Positions 10,979 through 30,349 of a stretch of 64,000 bases of DNA are shown here, in pieces (position 1 is the first letter of the stretch; each line of letters starts with the position of its first letter). The notes under the pieces were generated by a model. That model was not told the origin of the DNA. It saw only the letters and a program-made list of their open reading frames with translations, and ran no database searches. A program made the position numbers and the translations under genes. The stretch is from Pontederia crassipes (taxonomy: Eukaryota > Streptophyta > Magnoliopsida > Commelinales > Pontederiaceae), in NCBI GenBank assembly GCA_030549335.1, contig CM060193.1, positions 65,139,646-65,203,645 on the forward strand, given 5' to 3'.

Positions 10979-12295
10979 TTTTTTGGTCTTTTTTCAGTGT
11001 GATGATATCCTTTGGGATTGGTTGCAGAATTAGTTCCTAATAATATAAAATGATTATTCTTCTTATATTGTGTCCATTTGTTATGAGCATTTTGATGTAA
11101 AAGCGCTTTCAAACTTGCCCCCTCCTTTGCTGAATTGGATTACTACCAAATGTCCGTGTTATTATTATGTGATGCTATCTTAGTCTTTCTTGCTTTATCT
11201 TTCAGAAAAAAAGAAAATACAACCTTTGCGCTTCGACTCCTTATGCATCTATGTATTCTGGAAGTCTGTAAGGCTTTCTTCCAACTTGAGTCTTGTGCAT
11301 TACAATTGATTTCAGATAAGCTTGGAATTTCAAGTGGTATAACGATTGCCCTGAAGATTTTATACTTGAGAACTAAATGAAGATGTCAATTTCGATGATC
11401 TCTGTGGCAGTTCGTAGGTTATCAATTTCAAAAGTTTATTTTTCATGTTGCTTCCATCTTCCATTTCAAACCATAGCAATTGTGATCAATGTTCCATTGT
11501 CATAAGTTTTACTTGGGTGGGTTCAGTTGATCGTGTGTCATCCTGTTGTTAAACCCATGAAGACTAATTGTTAGATGTCTCTCGTCAATAGATAGCTTAC
11601 CAGTTATTGAGATGCCGCCATGATTCGCCTGATGGAGCTCATGATTCCTCTGCGTACTTATCCTGAGAAAAAAATGCAGGACTCTGTCCGCCATTCACGC
11701 AGCAGAAAGCCTTCTGCATAGCGATGGCGAGCTCGAGCCATCCAGAGGCGAGAAGTCCCAACCGGGATCGCTGTTCCTCCCCCTCAGGCTGCACCCTCTT
11801 GCCGGTGCAGTTGAAGGGGACCGGCCGGCGAGTGTCCCCTCCGCCTGGTTTTTTGTTTATCTTTTTCTTAGTTTACTATACTTTTATGTGAAACTAATTA
11901 TATAAATATCTAAATTAATCATTTGGAGTTAAGTACTAACAATAAAATTTGCATTGTTTAGAAAAGGAAAAAAGTTTCAAAAGATTGGAAAAAAAAAGAG
12001 AAGTAATTTGGCAACCAGAGTTTTCATTTTTGGTAGAATGTCCACTAAGCAAAATTTCATCATAGCGCGGATGGGGTTGGACGTTGGTACGCATGCTCTG
12101 ATTCTTTGCATCCCTCCAAAAGGCATTGGTACTTCCAAGCCATGTCTCAATGAATCAGCTGAGAAGGAACAAAATCTCAACGCATGTTTGGGAGTACAAG
12201 AGGAGAGAGAACGAGGGGGAAAAAATTAATGAAAAATAATTCAGGGAAAAGTAAATAAAAAACTAATGGTACATGAGAGAAGTGTGGTAAAAGTC
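10979..12295. other. downstream of the LAX2-like gene, no gene seen
   Basis: AT-rich, with short ORFs (for example 11135-11380 plus) that match nothing I know. A short GC-rich patch at about 11690-11860 has purine/pyrimidine tracts like the cores of the TIR elements. Bases just below 12296 are the 3' UTR of the LAX2-like gene. Confidence 0.45.
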
Positions 12296-13388
12296 TTAAG
12301 CACTTCTACTGTACTGTAGGGTCATGATGTGATCCGTGCTCTGCGAGTTCTCGAACAGCGCCATCGACTCCCTCAAGCACCAGATGTTGTCTCGAACGTG
12401 TTGCAGCGTCAAGAATGGAAGAAGCAATTGACCTCTACATGTTATCTCCACCTGCATGTTGCAAAAAAGTTACCAACCACGTTTATTTCTAATTCAGAAG
12501 GCTTATTCTTTTTTCACAGAAATTTTGTTTCGGCATAATTTCTTTTTTTCTGAATTGGGCGTATAAATTTTGCAAATACAGTTGAAAGAAAAACAACAGA
12601 TTCTATACATGAAGGGTATTCATAAATTGGGGTCTGCTCACAAGTTGTCTACTACCATGAACAAAAACAAGAGGAGCTATACAAAAAAGCTACATGGTGT
12701 TATCTCTGACATACAACTCTTACTCGACAAAGGGTTTGATTGAACTTTTGTACTATGACTCGGTTGGAGTTTTTTTATAATAAATAATTTCCTTTTCACC
12801 AAAAATAAAAAAGCTACGCGTGAACGCCAACATTAAAAAAAATTCAAGTCAAAATGCCGACTTGGTTCTATATCCTAATCATCATGGCATTAAGTTTTTT
12901 TTTGGAGTCTATCAAATATTATATCCATATATACTCGAAGGGCTAAGATAAAAGAGTGTAATAGAGCACTAATACAATTAAATTATATTTTATTCTGGTG
13001 ATCCTTATTGCACCATCATGCGGAAGGAAAAAAATAATAATTCCACAACCAACGTATCTTAATATGTTATCACATAGTCCTACATGCAATCATTTGTTCC
13101 ACGTAGTTGTACCACTCCCTCGATGGCTTCCATTGTAAAGTAATAGTAACTATGCAAGTATCAATGGAGAATATACCTCCATGCGTTGCATGTGCAATCA
13201 TGACCGAGTAAAACAATATACATACAAGAACAGGAATAAATAACTCACATCTGTTATAAATGTTTGTATGTGTAGTATTACGTCCGTATGCGGGCATATG
13301 CCAAAAAAGAAAAAGAGTTGGTTTGTGCAAGAGAAGCCACACGAGAGAGAGATTGTAAAAGTTGTGCGTGTTCCTCGGCGTGCTTGTT

Positions 13389-13435
<47 letters not shown>

Positions 13436-13732
13436 CATAACAGTACATGGCAACAAAATGGCATGCACGTCTCCCTCACACGTTGTCCCTTTTGCACTAG
13501 AAGGACTGGTCCCACCACCACTTTTCGTAGAAGCCAAACAAGTCAACATTAATTCATGTCCCTAGTTACAAGAAAGAAGTCCCCAAGGTTAAGCAAAAAA
13601 AACGAAGAGAGTGGGAGCCAGGCTTCCTACGAAGGCCAGGTTCAAGAGTGCACCATCCAATAAAGCCTCCCATGCAATATTCCATTATTCCTTTTCATGC
13701 ACACAAAACATTATACGAGAGCAACTTGCGTG

Positions 13733-13778
<46 letters not shown>

Positions 13779-14314
13779 CTTAACTAATATGTAGACATGA
13801 ATGTATATTCATTCTGCCGTTGAATTTCCCATCCACCAACTTGCAATACATAGTGCTACTACTCCATGCATGCAATGTCTTTGCTTCCAAAGCATGAATA
13901 TGATATCTTCGTGGATAAGATGACGTGACCTAAAATATTCTTTGCAAAAGTGCACCACTTCGGACCTTGATGGCTCTCCTAACATGAGGTTTTGGTCTTC
14001 CTAAAGGCAAATTTTGGTGCCTAAGCGAAAGGCTCCCCGGGAGGGAAGATGAGGTGAGCACTGCGAAAGCACGACGTCATATATGTATAATGGACTGGCC
14101 GACGACCGGCGTCCACATGACGCGTGCACTTGTGGCCTTTTTCCCAAGCTCAACTTTTTCTGAGATAATTTGCACGAGAACATAAACTTGTTTATGACAT
14201 GATGCATTTAACTTGCAGGAAATAAAAAACAAAAAAAATAACAGCAGCTACTTATTAATTTATTTCTTTTTCACTTGCATGCTAACAGTTGTAATTTCCT
14301 ACAAGGGTGATGTT

Positions 14315-14396
<82 letters not shown>

Positions 14397-14815
14397 TTAC
14401 TTGATTTCATGCATGATTGTGTTGTAAGATACCAAAGGTGTATTATATAATATGTATCAAGTAGTTGTTCTGATGACGTGAGACAAGATTCGAAAATTAA
14501 TGGAGGCCTTGTTATCATCTTAATTACACTCAATAGGCATGATTATATGCATTAATTAATGCACAGCTCAAACCACGCAGTACAGCACTAATGAATTCAT
14601 GGCATAGAGTTGACCTGTATATATATATCGGAAGAGTTGCATGCCATGAATCAATTACTATCATGAAGGAATGATACAAGTATATACAAGCATATCGATT
14701 ATCCTATAACTTAGTTAATTGCATCATTACAAGAAATCGATAATTAATGGTGGAAGCGAATGCATTAGGTGACAACAGACATCTAATTAAAGAGGAAGAG
14801 AATGATGGCTGTTGC

Positions 14816-14873
<58 letters not shown>

Positions 14874-17800
14874 GTGTGTGCAGGTTACATGTCAAAAATT
14901 CGCGAGTATCACACACATTGTACATCTAGTGCATGTTTCTATGTATAAATTAAGGAAAAGATACCCATTAATCGAAAATGCTATTATCGTGTGATAATAC
15001 CAAACCTCAAACTAAATTCAACGTATAATCCCAAAATAATAGAACGTACTAGAGTTCCACTAGCCACATATATATAATTTCTTGAGTGCATGAAAATATT
15101 CTAAAATGCATCTAAGCAATGACTAAATTATATGTGGTGTGTCAACAAGTTCTAAAACTTAGTACGAGCTCAGAAATGCATTAATGCATATAATAATAGT
15201 TCTAACACTTAGAAAATATTACAATAATTCTATATTTTCATTATTCAAAAACTCTAGTGCATGTCACGTCCCCAAACTGGGGGTAGGGGACAAGATGAAC
15301 ATTAACATCCAACTAATGCGCTTTTAATTAAGGTATAAGACGCTAATTATATTATCTTTTTATGAGAAGTTAAGGATGCTTGGATTACATGCATTAAATT
15401 GCGTACGTATTGCTTGCATAAAACTATATAATATATAATATAATATATGATCATCCAGGCATAAAATCTCATTAGACCATTGGATTTATTATATCATAGT
15501 GTAATGGATTTATTAATGCAGCACATTTCACAACTATACCAAGAATGTTTAGTATATACAATGTGGTTAAGTAGTTGTTTTATTCATAGAAAAGGTAGAT
15601 TGTTGTATTGAAGAAGAAATCAAATTGTCATTCAATGCAAACAGAAAATGCATGGCTAGTCACGTATGTTTTATTCTACTAAAATTCAACTTAAGGGGCA
15701 ATAAAAATTGCTACAGCAGTCGAGCTTCAAAATATAAGTTCTGATAAAATAAATCAGAAAGAAAAAAAAAACACTATTGTTGATATTTGAGTGGCAATAT
15801 GACCTACAACTTAGTTAAGGGAAAAGAGTAACATAGAGACTAGTTGTGGAGAGACCTATATGCATATAATATAGACCTTAAACAAGTTGACTTTCCAATA
15901 CATTAATATCGGTGGAAAAAGATGTGTTTAGCACAGCTAATTGCATCTCTGCTGATGCTTGAGAATCAACCAACTGATTGCATCAGACGTATATATAGTT
16001 ATATAAAAGAAGGATTAAGATGGCATGCATGTGGAATGATTAGTTTGGAAGGATGCAAATTTTATTATGAGATTGATGTTTGCACTTTAAAAACAAATGT
16101 GTAAAATAGTTGGGACTTCCAACTTCCTATATAATCAGATTAATTAGGAAAATATGTTGGCTACCACAAAACGAATATTAGTATGTACGTTTAGCAGTGT
16201 CTCGAGTGCAATATCTTTAGTACACTTGTTTAGTTTATTTCAAGATGTTAGTTAACCATTTTAACTACAAATCGAAAAAGGTAGAAACAATGCATAAATA
16301 TTAATTCTGTAAGACTAATATACATATAACTGTACCATCCACAAGATGGTACAACATCTAGCATCTTCGCAAAGTTAAATTTCAATGGCAGATATTTTCT
16401 ATCGCCTTATCAAATATCATAAGAGTATAAGAACATGGCCTTATGGATCTCTTAATTGAATCAGAAGGAAGACGTCCGATAAAGCAAACAATAGTGAGAA
16501 ATGATCATACCGATCATCTCTTGTGATCCTTACGTGCAATCAACAACAATGATATAAACTAATGCTGGTTTTTAATACTAATTAATCATAGCAAGAATGT
16601 AATGCATTGTGGTTAGTTGTAACCAACATGAAATTTAATTAAAGAGCATCGTTTTTAGAGAGTTGACTCAGATTAATTATACAATTAAGCTGGCCATATC
16701 TTATCTCGTTCTATAAGAAAGGTTTATTTATACAAGAATTATGTGCAGCAATTTATTATCAGATATCTTAATCTTAGAACTATGTACTGTTGCCTTCTTG
16801 TCACAGCCTGCCCTCTAATTGTATAGTCCACTTTATCAGACAAATTCATGTTCTAGTTCCAAAACATTTATCGACCAGAAACAATGGCAGTGAATTAAGA
16901 TTTGCCACCGGCAAAAGATTAATTAGAAGATGTGCGTTCGATACCTAATACCAAAACCAACGTTTCAGTCTACTAATTACACATTCTATATGCATATGTG
17001 GGAATCAACACTGAACATAGATCAAAGCTATAAATTATGGAGATCCCAGATATGTGCTAGAGTGTGTCCTCAGGACATACTTATGACCAAACTGATCTGC
17101 CTACCAGGTCGAAAGCAAAGATCTAACATCATAATGAGAAGAGATCGGTAGATGGCCAAGGGTTTTCCTGTCACCATACCACTCCAACTCTTGGGATGGT
17201 GTATACCTTTCAGGAAAGGTAGGTGGAGAGATGGCTTTTAGGGCTGTCATGGCAACAAACTATAGGGCAAAAGGGTAAAAGTGTCAATGAGACCTTGCTA
17301 TGAAGTGGGCACCAACAAGTGTTTGCTTGCCCCTAATCTATGCCCTTCGTCCACAAAAGAGGCCTACGATGGCAAGTTATGCATACAGTTCTCTAGTCCT
17401 GCAAACCTATAACGCCGACCTTTTTAGGAATGTCTTCCCTATTTAAGGCATGTAAAGCTTAAAATGAAAAGGGATAGTTTGCCGTGATGGGTTATAAAAC
17501 CCATCTAGGGTTTTACAGAACACAACGGATGCAAGATGAAGGACCAATTCCTTTCAAAGTTCCTTAACATCCATCCCACCATTGATGCCTAAATATATAG
17601 TTAACCAACACTCAAAACCTGCATCTAAGGCAAGCTTATTTTGGAGACTTGAACCTTCATACATATTGCAATTAATGATGCGCTACTCAGACACACACAT
17701 CTCACCTAAAAAGTCATGCCGCAACAAAAGTTGGAATCAAAACACCACATTTTTGAAGTACCCCATCTTTAGCTCCTAAGTTCCTTTCAAAGTTTCACCA

Positions 17801-19206
17801 TCCCAACAGCAGCAGAAAACAAACCATGGGAAACCACAAAAGTACCTAGAAAATACCATCCTTTTAGAAGTCTTTTGATTACCTTATGTTTCTTCTGACT
17901 AATTACACCTCTCCTTATAAATGGGTAATGAATAATGTATGCTAGAAAACTATAATAAGCAAGAAACAGTGCGTAAAAATTATATGGACATGGATTATAA
18001 GTCGAAGTACCTGTGATTCATCCTCCAGGGCGAGCTTATTCACCAGGTACTTCGTCAGTAACCTAACTGTCATCCTCCCATCCCTACATGGAAACCAAAA
18101 GAAGGGAAATGATGAAAAAGACAGATTTTTTTATGATGCATATGAAATCATGCAAATCAAACAACCCCAATTATAGCACTGAGTTTTAAGAAAGATGCAA
18201 AAAAGAAAAAGGAACAATAAATAATATAACTAAGGTGGGAATAGAAGTACTTGATCCTCAAATAGCTCCTTGGTATCTGAGGCAAAAATGGCTCTCTTGC
18301 TCTGCATTAATTGTGGCAAAGTAAAGCAAACAAATTAACCATGTACTGCGAGCAGTAAAGGATCGCTGGAAGCACTACTCTTCCGCAATGGAGAGAGAAA
18401 GAGAGTGATAAGGGCATTAAGACATACTGATGCTGGGCAGCCTGGAGCATGAACCAAACGCCAGACTGCGGTCTCGGCGGGGGCTTGATCACCCTCATGT
18501 TGCTCGCACAGCCGACGGCATCCGCCGCCTGAGAAATCGGAACGAAACCGCCGGCAGGCGGGAAAAGGAACTGGCGCGCCAGGAAGTCCGGCATGCCCAT
18601 CGGCTGGGTTGGTTGCAGCGGTATGGAACTAGCAGCAGCGCCGGACATAAAATTAGGTCGGGGATTCCACACGTTCCCCCACGGCAATGGCACGTCCCGC
18701 CTGTAGTAACCGAACCCGTGCGGCGTCGGACGAAGCATCATCGTGGGCATCATCCCCGTCGGAGGGGGAACAATGCCACCGACGGCATCCAAATTCAACG
18801 ATGTCGCAGCCGACGACGAGGACGGGCGATCGCTGAACAACTCCAGCTCCATCAGCGGGTCGCGCCCAGCGCCGGCGGTAGAAGCCGCCGAGGAGGGCGG
18901 CGTCCCGAGGCCTAACTGGAGCCAGTTCTTGGAACCCACGCCGTCGCTGGTTCCGGCGGCTTCCTCGTCCTCCTCCTCGCCTTCATCCACGCCGGAGGTG
19001 ACAGTCGGTCGGGAGGGCTTCTCGTCCATGGCGTAGTAGGCGGTATTCAACACGGAAGGGTATTTACTGCTGCTCCTCCAGCTGCTGATATCATTGAAGA
19101 GCGCGCCCCCGCGGTTATCGTCGTCCTCTTCGCCGGTGTCAAGGAAGCTGAAGCCGCCTCCAAAGGTGTCACAGTGCCGCCTGACGAGGTTCCGCGCCGG
19201 AACCAT
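12296..19206 (-). CDS. LAX2: LAX PANICLE 2-like nuclear protein
   Basis: Exons are 19206-18428, 18301-18251, 18083-18011 and 12451-12296. All introns are GT-AG, and the splice joins give 352 residues and a stop at 12296-12298. Rice LAX2 and maize BA2 are nuclear proteins needed for axillary meristem formation. The start MVPARNL is at the family position. An acidic stretch (residues 74-83) precedes an LxLxL EAR-like motif (LQLGL, 96-100). The middle is Pro/Ser-rich. The conserved end runs from GVWFMLQAAQHQ (249-260) through PFLPQIPRSYLRIKDGRMT (264-282) to LLPFLTLQHVRDNIW (310-325). I infer that this end has a RAWUL-like ubiquitin fold, by resemblance to Polycomb RING partners; no RING is present. 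Intron 3 is unusually long (5.56 kb). The gene looks intact; the assignment is from memory of family motifs. Confidence 0.85.
13392..13433. repeat. (CT)21 microsatellite in intron 3
   Basis: Perfect CT run. On the LAX2-like sense strand it is (GA)n, the type of site bound by plant GAGA/BPC proteins. Confidence 0.9.
13735..13777. repeat. (CT)21 microsatellite in intron 3
   Basis: A second perfect CT run, 300 bases from the first. Confidence 0.9.
14317..14392. repeat. (AT)38 microsatellite in intron 3
   Basis: Perfect AT run of 76 bases. Confidence 0.9.
14818..14867. repeat. (AT)25 microsatellite in intron 3
   Basis: Perfect AT run of about 50 bases. Confidence 0.9.
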
Positions 19207-19570
19207 CGTCTCATACCATCATCCCCCTTCCCTCCACCTGCAACTCTCCTACTCCACAACTACGGGTGATGCGATTGAAAACAGGAGGAAGAGATCAAGA
19301 AGTAGAGGACGAAGACGAAGTGGTCGAGGACAACTAGCAGTTCAGGTGTTGGACGGAAGGATAGTGCATGCACAGATAGAGGGAGAGGGAGGGGGGGAGA
19401 TTAGCAACAAGAGAGAGGGGAAGTCTCTCCCTTTCCACTAATTCCTCATATTTGGAAGGTAGCGGAGGGAAGGAGACAGGAGACAAAGCGCGGGGGGGGG
19501 GGGGGGGGGAGGAAGAGGAGAGAGATCAACAAATGGTAGTCGCAGCGACGCAGCAGTAGAAAAGAAAAGA
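19207..19570 (-). other. 5' UTR of the LAX2-like gene, pyrimidine-rich
   Basis: Between the start codon and the TATA-like site the sense strand is CT-rich. It includes a homopolymer of 18 C (G run on plus, 19492-19509) and CTCTCT clusters, as in many plant leaders. The extent is inferred from the TATA position. Confidence 0.5.
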
Positions 19571-19595
19571 GGATGTTGGTTGGATGTCAGTTGTT

Positions 19596-19604
19596 CTTAT
19601 ATAG
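19596..19604 (-). promoter_or_regulatory. TATA box of the LAX2-like gene
   Basis: On the minus strand the sequence reads ACTATATAAG, about 390 bases upstream of the ATG and just before the pyrimidine-rich leader. This would place transcription start near 19570. It is a motif match only. Confidence 0.5.
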
Positions 19605-19849
19605 TTTATTATTATTATTATTACATGAGAAAACAAAAAGTATAAAATATAAATTTTAAAACTAATAAGTGTAATTGACAACTTTTGTATATGTCATAAA
19701 ACGAGGATAACAAGTATACTTAGTACATGTTTGCATTATTATTTTAGTAGAACAGAAACAAAATGTATACCTTGTTAAATTTTAAAGTTATTTATTTGTG
19801 TGTATATATTGTTTTTTATGTGGTCATTTGTTCAAAAAAATATAAAAAA

Positions 19850-20350
19850 AATAAAAGGATGGAAAATAGAGAGGTCTACGTGGAGGGTGTTATGGGCTGT
19901 ACGAGTAGGGCCCAAGAGGAGGGGTAGCGAAGAGAGAGAGGGGGCCCGGAGGGGTTCGGAATATATGTTAAGGCGAAATGATTACGGGGGATCGATTTCC
20001 GAGGGAGCCCATGGAATTTTGTGTTATTTACGGACCGGTCCGACGGTCGGCACGCACGGAGATCAAAGCAAAAAGGCCGCGCCATCATTTCGCTTGCGAG
20101 TTCGTCCGAACCGCGGGCGGACCGCCACGGTCTAATTTCCGGTCCGATCCACGGACGGTGGAGATTGCATGCCCGGGAAATAAACGGGCGGATTGTTTAC
20201 GCAATGGGAAGGCATTGGGCTCACGGGGGTCCGCGGATCGAATCGAATCCCCCCCTGGCTTTTGATTTGACGACAGCGGAGGAGGTGTGCACGGCACGTG
20301 CCGTAACTGCACTTAAGCGAGCTTGGAGTACTGACATCTGAAACGGATGA
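19850..20350. other. GC-rich, CpG-rich patch upstream of the LAX2-like gene
   Basis: About 500 bases of clearly higher GC, with many CG dinucleotides (CGGACCGGTCCGACGG, CCGCGGGCGGACCG). It lies in AT-rich flanks 250-750 bases upstream of the inferred transcription start. It has ORFs on both strands but none resembles a known protein. It could be a distal promoter or enhancer, or an old insertion. Confidence 0.4.
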
Positions 20351-27043
<6,693 letters not shown>

Positions 27044-27339
27044 CAACTTTAGTTTTCTCAACAAGTCAAACTACCTTTAAACTCTTCCCTAGATCCATCA
27101 TTTGCTTGGGGATCATTAATCCACCATAAATATCATCCCAACCTCTGCACCTCACTGCATTGATTAAATTATATATATCATAATGATTAGTACTCATCTT
27201 CTAAGTTTCAACTTTGCTCATGTAGCAAGATGAAAGTAAAATAATGAATTAATGATCAACTCCATTCTAATTCCTTGCTCTGAAAAATAGTTGGATTCAT
27301 GTCTGAAAAAAAGAAAAAATCCTTTATTTAATTAGATTG

Positions 27340-27560
27340 CCGTCTTTCCTGGGGTTCCAAAAGGTGGTGGGCTCCTGGGTGGTGGGCCCATGAGGCCTGT
27401 CGCCCACGAAGCCCGGCTTTGCACGCGCGGTCAGGCGAGATGGGGGTTGAACGGGCTCCACCGGAACCGCACCCATGCACGCAAAGCGTGGGAATCTGCG
27501 GGTCCCGCACCTGTCGGCAGATATACGCGCTGCGTTACGCGGGGAGCCCTGCCTTAGCGT
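27340..27560. other. GC-rich patch
   Basis: About 220 bases rich in GC and CG dinucleotides (CACGCGCGGTCAGGCGAG, GATATACGCGCTGCGTTACG) inside AT-rich DNA. No known protein or RNA was recognised. It lies just left of the tandemly duplicated block. Confidence 0.35.
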
Positions 27561-27779
27561 TCCTTTGGGTCACCGTCTTGGTCCCTTTTATTTGTTCACA
27601 CGAGGCATTTTTAATTCTCACTCAAAAAGAACAAGTTAACATGGGAACTTAATGATGGTTACAAACATGTATCATGACTTCAATTCAGATCTTTTTCAGA
27701 GCTAACCCTAGTTTTTTTTTCTTTTTGTGTTCTCTTCATTACAACATAGAAGTACTAGCAAAGTGCGCCTCCTCATGTT

Positions 27780-29593
27780 TGCCTTGGTACTCGTAGCTTT
27801 TATTATTGTTATATGTGTTTGCTTAGTTTACAATTATTAGATAATAAATAGAACGTACACCCCTCTGATATACTAAGATATATAATACAGTAGTGCTATC
27901 GTCGAAGACGCGTACACGTACTTGTATTCGATTGACTGATCATTAGCTGCAACTACATGAGTATGCATTTGATTGAGTCAATTAGTATGCATTTGATTGC
28001 TTCTGTCACTGTTCTAATTCTATCGATCTATAATGCTAAAATATAACAGTTTGATGCTCTTTGTGACAAGCTTCTCACGTTGAGGTCTTTTTCTCTGACA
28101 TAATTCATTAGCCATCCAAATGAAGGCATGATAATTGGTGCCAAATGTAGTGACAAAATGTAGTGACAAACAAAAGAGAAAAAGGCAATCATCAGATGTG
28201 GAAAGTCACAAACTTTTGGATGAATACACAAATGCGTAGAGTTGGGATTGTAGACATATATATACCTGTAGAGGAGAATGAGACCATTTCCTTGATTAAA
28301 AAAAGAAAGAACAAGGCAAATGCCACAAATGTATGCTCCCCACTGCCTCCCTCTCTCACCCCCTGTCATCTGCACACAAATTCATGGCAAAAAGGGAAAT
28401 ATGTCAACTTCCTAAAAAGTGTTTAATGGCTAAGTCATGATGGAGGAGTATGGCGATGGCCGGATTGCAACTTGAATCATGGAAAGGAGGAAGGAAAGGT
28501 TCATGGAATTTTTCGGGGGCAGTGGCATGCAAGGAGGGCTCATGCATGTTCTTCTCTATTTCTTTAATAGAAGTCTAACTAGTCAATGCTCCCTGCATGC
28601 ATTAGAAAATATAGCATTCGAGAGCTGACACACAGGTTATGTGAGGCACGAGTTTGTATTCTTTTGATGGGAATGTGGGGGAGAAGCTTGTCCTCGTGGC
28701 CTGCCAATTGCCATGGTGATTGGTGAAACCACAGAGAGTATGGACGTCAGGGAAATAATAATAGTTTTTTTCTTCCCTCGCTGTCGATAGTGGTGTCTAG
28801 TTTTCGAACCTATAGGGATGGATACATGCAATGCAGTGCATGCACAGAGGGTACTAACTCCCAAACCAAACAAGGAACAAAAAGGAAAAAGGATAGGCAA
28901 TTGCAAGCCCAAAGTTGCTTACATTTTCCTTTAAATAAGAGCTTCCTTGGAATGATCACATCTTTGTTAATCCTACCACTCTTTGGCACCGTCCACTTGC
29001 CAGTAGACAGACATGGCAAGAATTCCCAGCATCCGACAGAGGGTATTATACCACCCACTATTCATTTGCTACATTATAGTCTCAGTGACATCTCTGCATT
29101 TGCATTCTAAAAGTCCACTCTCTTGCCTTGCAACCCAAACGCTCAGATGCTTGCAGGGTAGGACAAAAACTGCTCCTGCAAATAACAAGCTATTCCGAAA
29201 TCAAGGTGATCATAACTATAATTCTGTGCTAAAAGAAAACATAATTAAGGTTCAGTTAGAATTCCATGAGAAAGAAGAAAACATAAATAAGGTGAAGCGA
29301 TCTTAATATACCCGACGAGAGCAAAATATTACAAGTTAACAAAAGGGGTAACTTGTATCAATAAAAATTTGAATAATTGCATTTGTATGGTTGGGAGTAA
29401 ACCAATTCGCATTTCAGTTTAGTTTTCACTGAAGCAACAATTACAAATCCCCATGTTTCTTTTATTGTTTATTAGGGCAGCACATCTGGCTCGTACAAAT
29501 TACCAACTAGGGATTTTTTGTACTGGGCCACATGGCCCAAGTGTCAGGAACTGGCCATTATGACTTTGCCAAGTACCTGCGAGCCGAGCCCTA
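27780..29593 (+). repeat. noncoding tandem duplication, copy A
   Basis: Colinear with 30350-32302. Matching blocks include TCGTCGAAGACGCGTA (A) against TCATCGAAGACGCATA (B), GGGAAATATGTCAACTTCC in both, GGCTAAGTCATGATGGAGGA in both, GAGCTGACACACAGG in both, TTCCTTGGAATGATCAC in both and CTACCACTCTTTGGCACCG in both. Near the end come GGGCCACATGGCCCAA (A) and GGGCCATGTGGCCCAA (B). Frames are not preserved between the copies, so this is not a duplicated protein gene. Confidence 0.85.
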
Positions 29594-30349
29594 TAATATA
29601 TTTTTTTGTCAAATTGATTATTCTAAAAATTAAATTCGAAATTATTAGTTCACATTGATCTTAAGATATAATCCTTTTAACTAAGTGCCCTAATGAAACT
29701 TGATTAAATGGCAAGTTACTTTGACACTTCAACAACTAGAATCTCACATTTTCCTTTATATTTGAAAAATCCACAATTTCACACGAAGCCGTATAACTCC
29801 ACAACAACATGGTTCAGAAAAGAGAGAACCTTTGTTACCGGAGGAGCCAGAAATTGGGCGTCAATAAATAGCCAGAGCAACACAGACAACGTGATTGCCA
29901 GAGAACCATGAGGGCAGGCACAAACAAGCAGTTTACCTTCTGAATTCATGATTGATTGCAGTGCCAGATATTTCTCAGCAGGACTACAACTTCCAACATA
30001 TATCTAGTATTATGGCTAGTTCACAAATGATCTTTCCTCCAGCAGTCCAGCCAACCCCCAATAAAAGTATATCAGCTAGATGTGAAGGTTTCTGCAGTAG
30101 ACTCAAACCATCCAAAAAAGTTTATCTTCAATAGTTTCTCAAGGAGGTTCAGCATGCATCTCCGAGTTAAGGAACCTCTCGGTGGATGAACATTTACAGG
30201 GATGGTTATGACGATGAACAGAAAAAGCTGCTATCCAATTAGAGAGAGCAAATACAACTCAGCCAATGTAGACGTTAGATACACTACTGTTACAGAGTCC
30301 CTTCATTGTTGATATAACTAGTGCGTTTGCAGACTTATACTATGTATTT
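29594..30349. other. spacer between the duplicated copies
   Basis: About 750 bases of AT-rich DNA not present in either copy. Short ORFs only; no motif recognised. Confidence 0.5.

Larger units (their letters stand above)
12452..18010 (-). other. intron 3 of the LAX2-like gene (5.56 kb)
   Basis: The donor is CAG|GTACTT at 18010 and the acceptor TTGCAACATGCAG at 12452. The intron is AT-rich and holds two long CT tracts, two long AT tracts and many ATGCAT motifs, but no recognisable gene or intact transposon. The short ORFs inside it are microsatellite translations or random. Confidence 0.8.

Noticed and set aside
18430..18915. 161-codon plus ORF opposite LAX2-like exon 1
   Set aside because: An antisense shadow of a GC-rich exon; Arg-rich composition without a domain.
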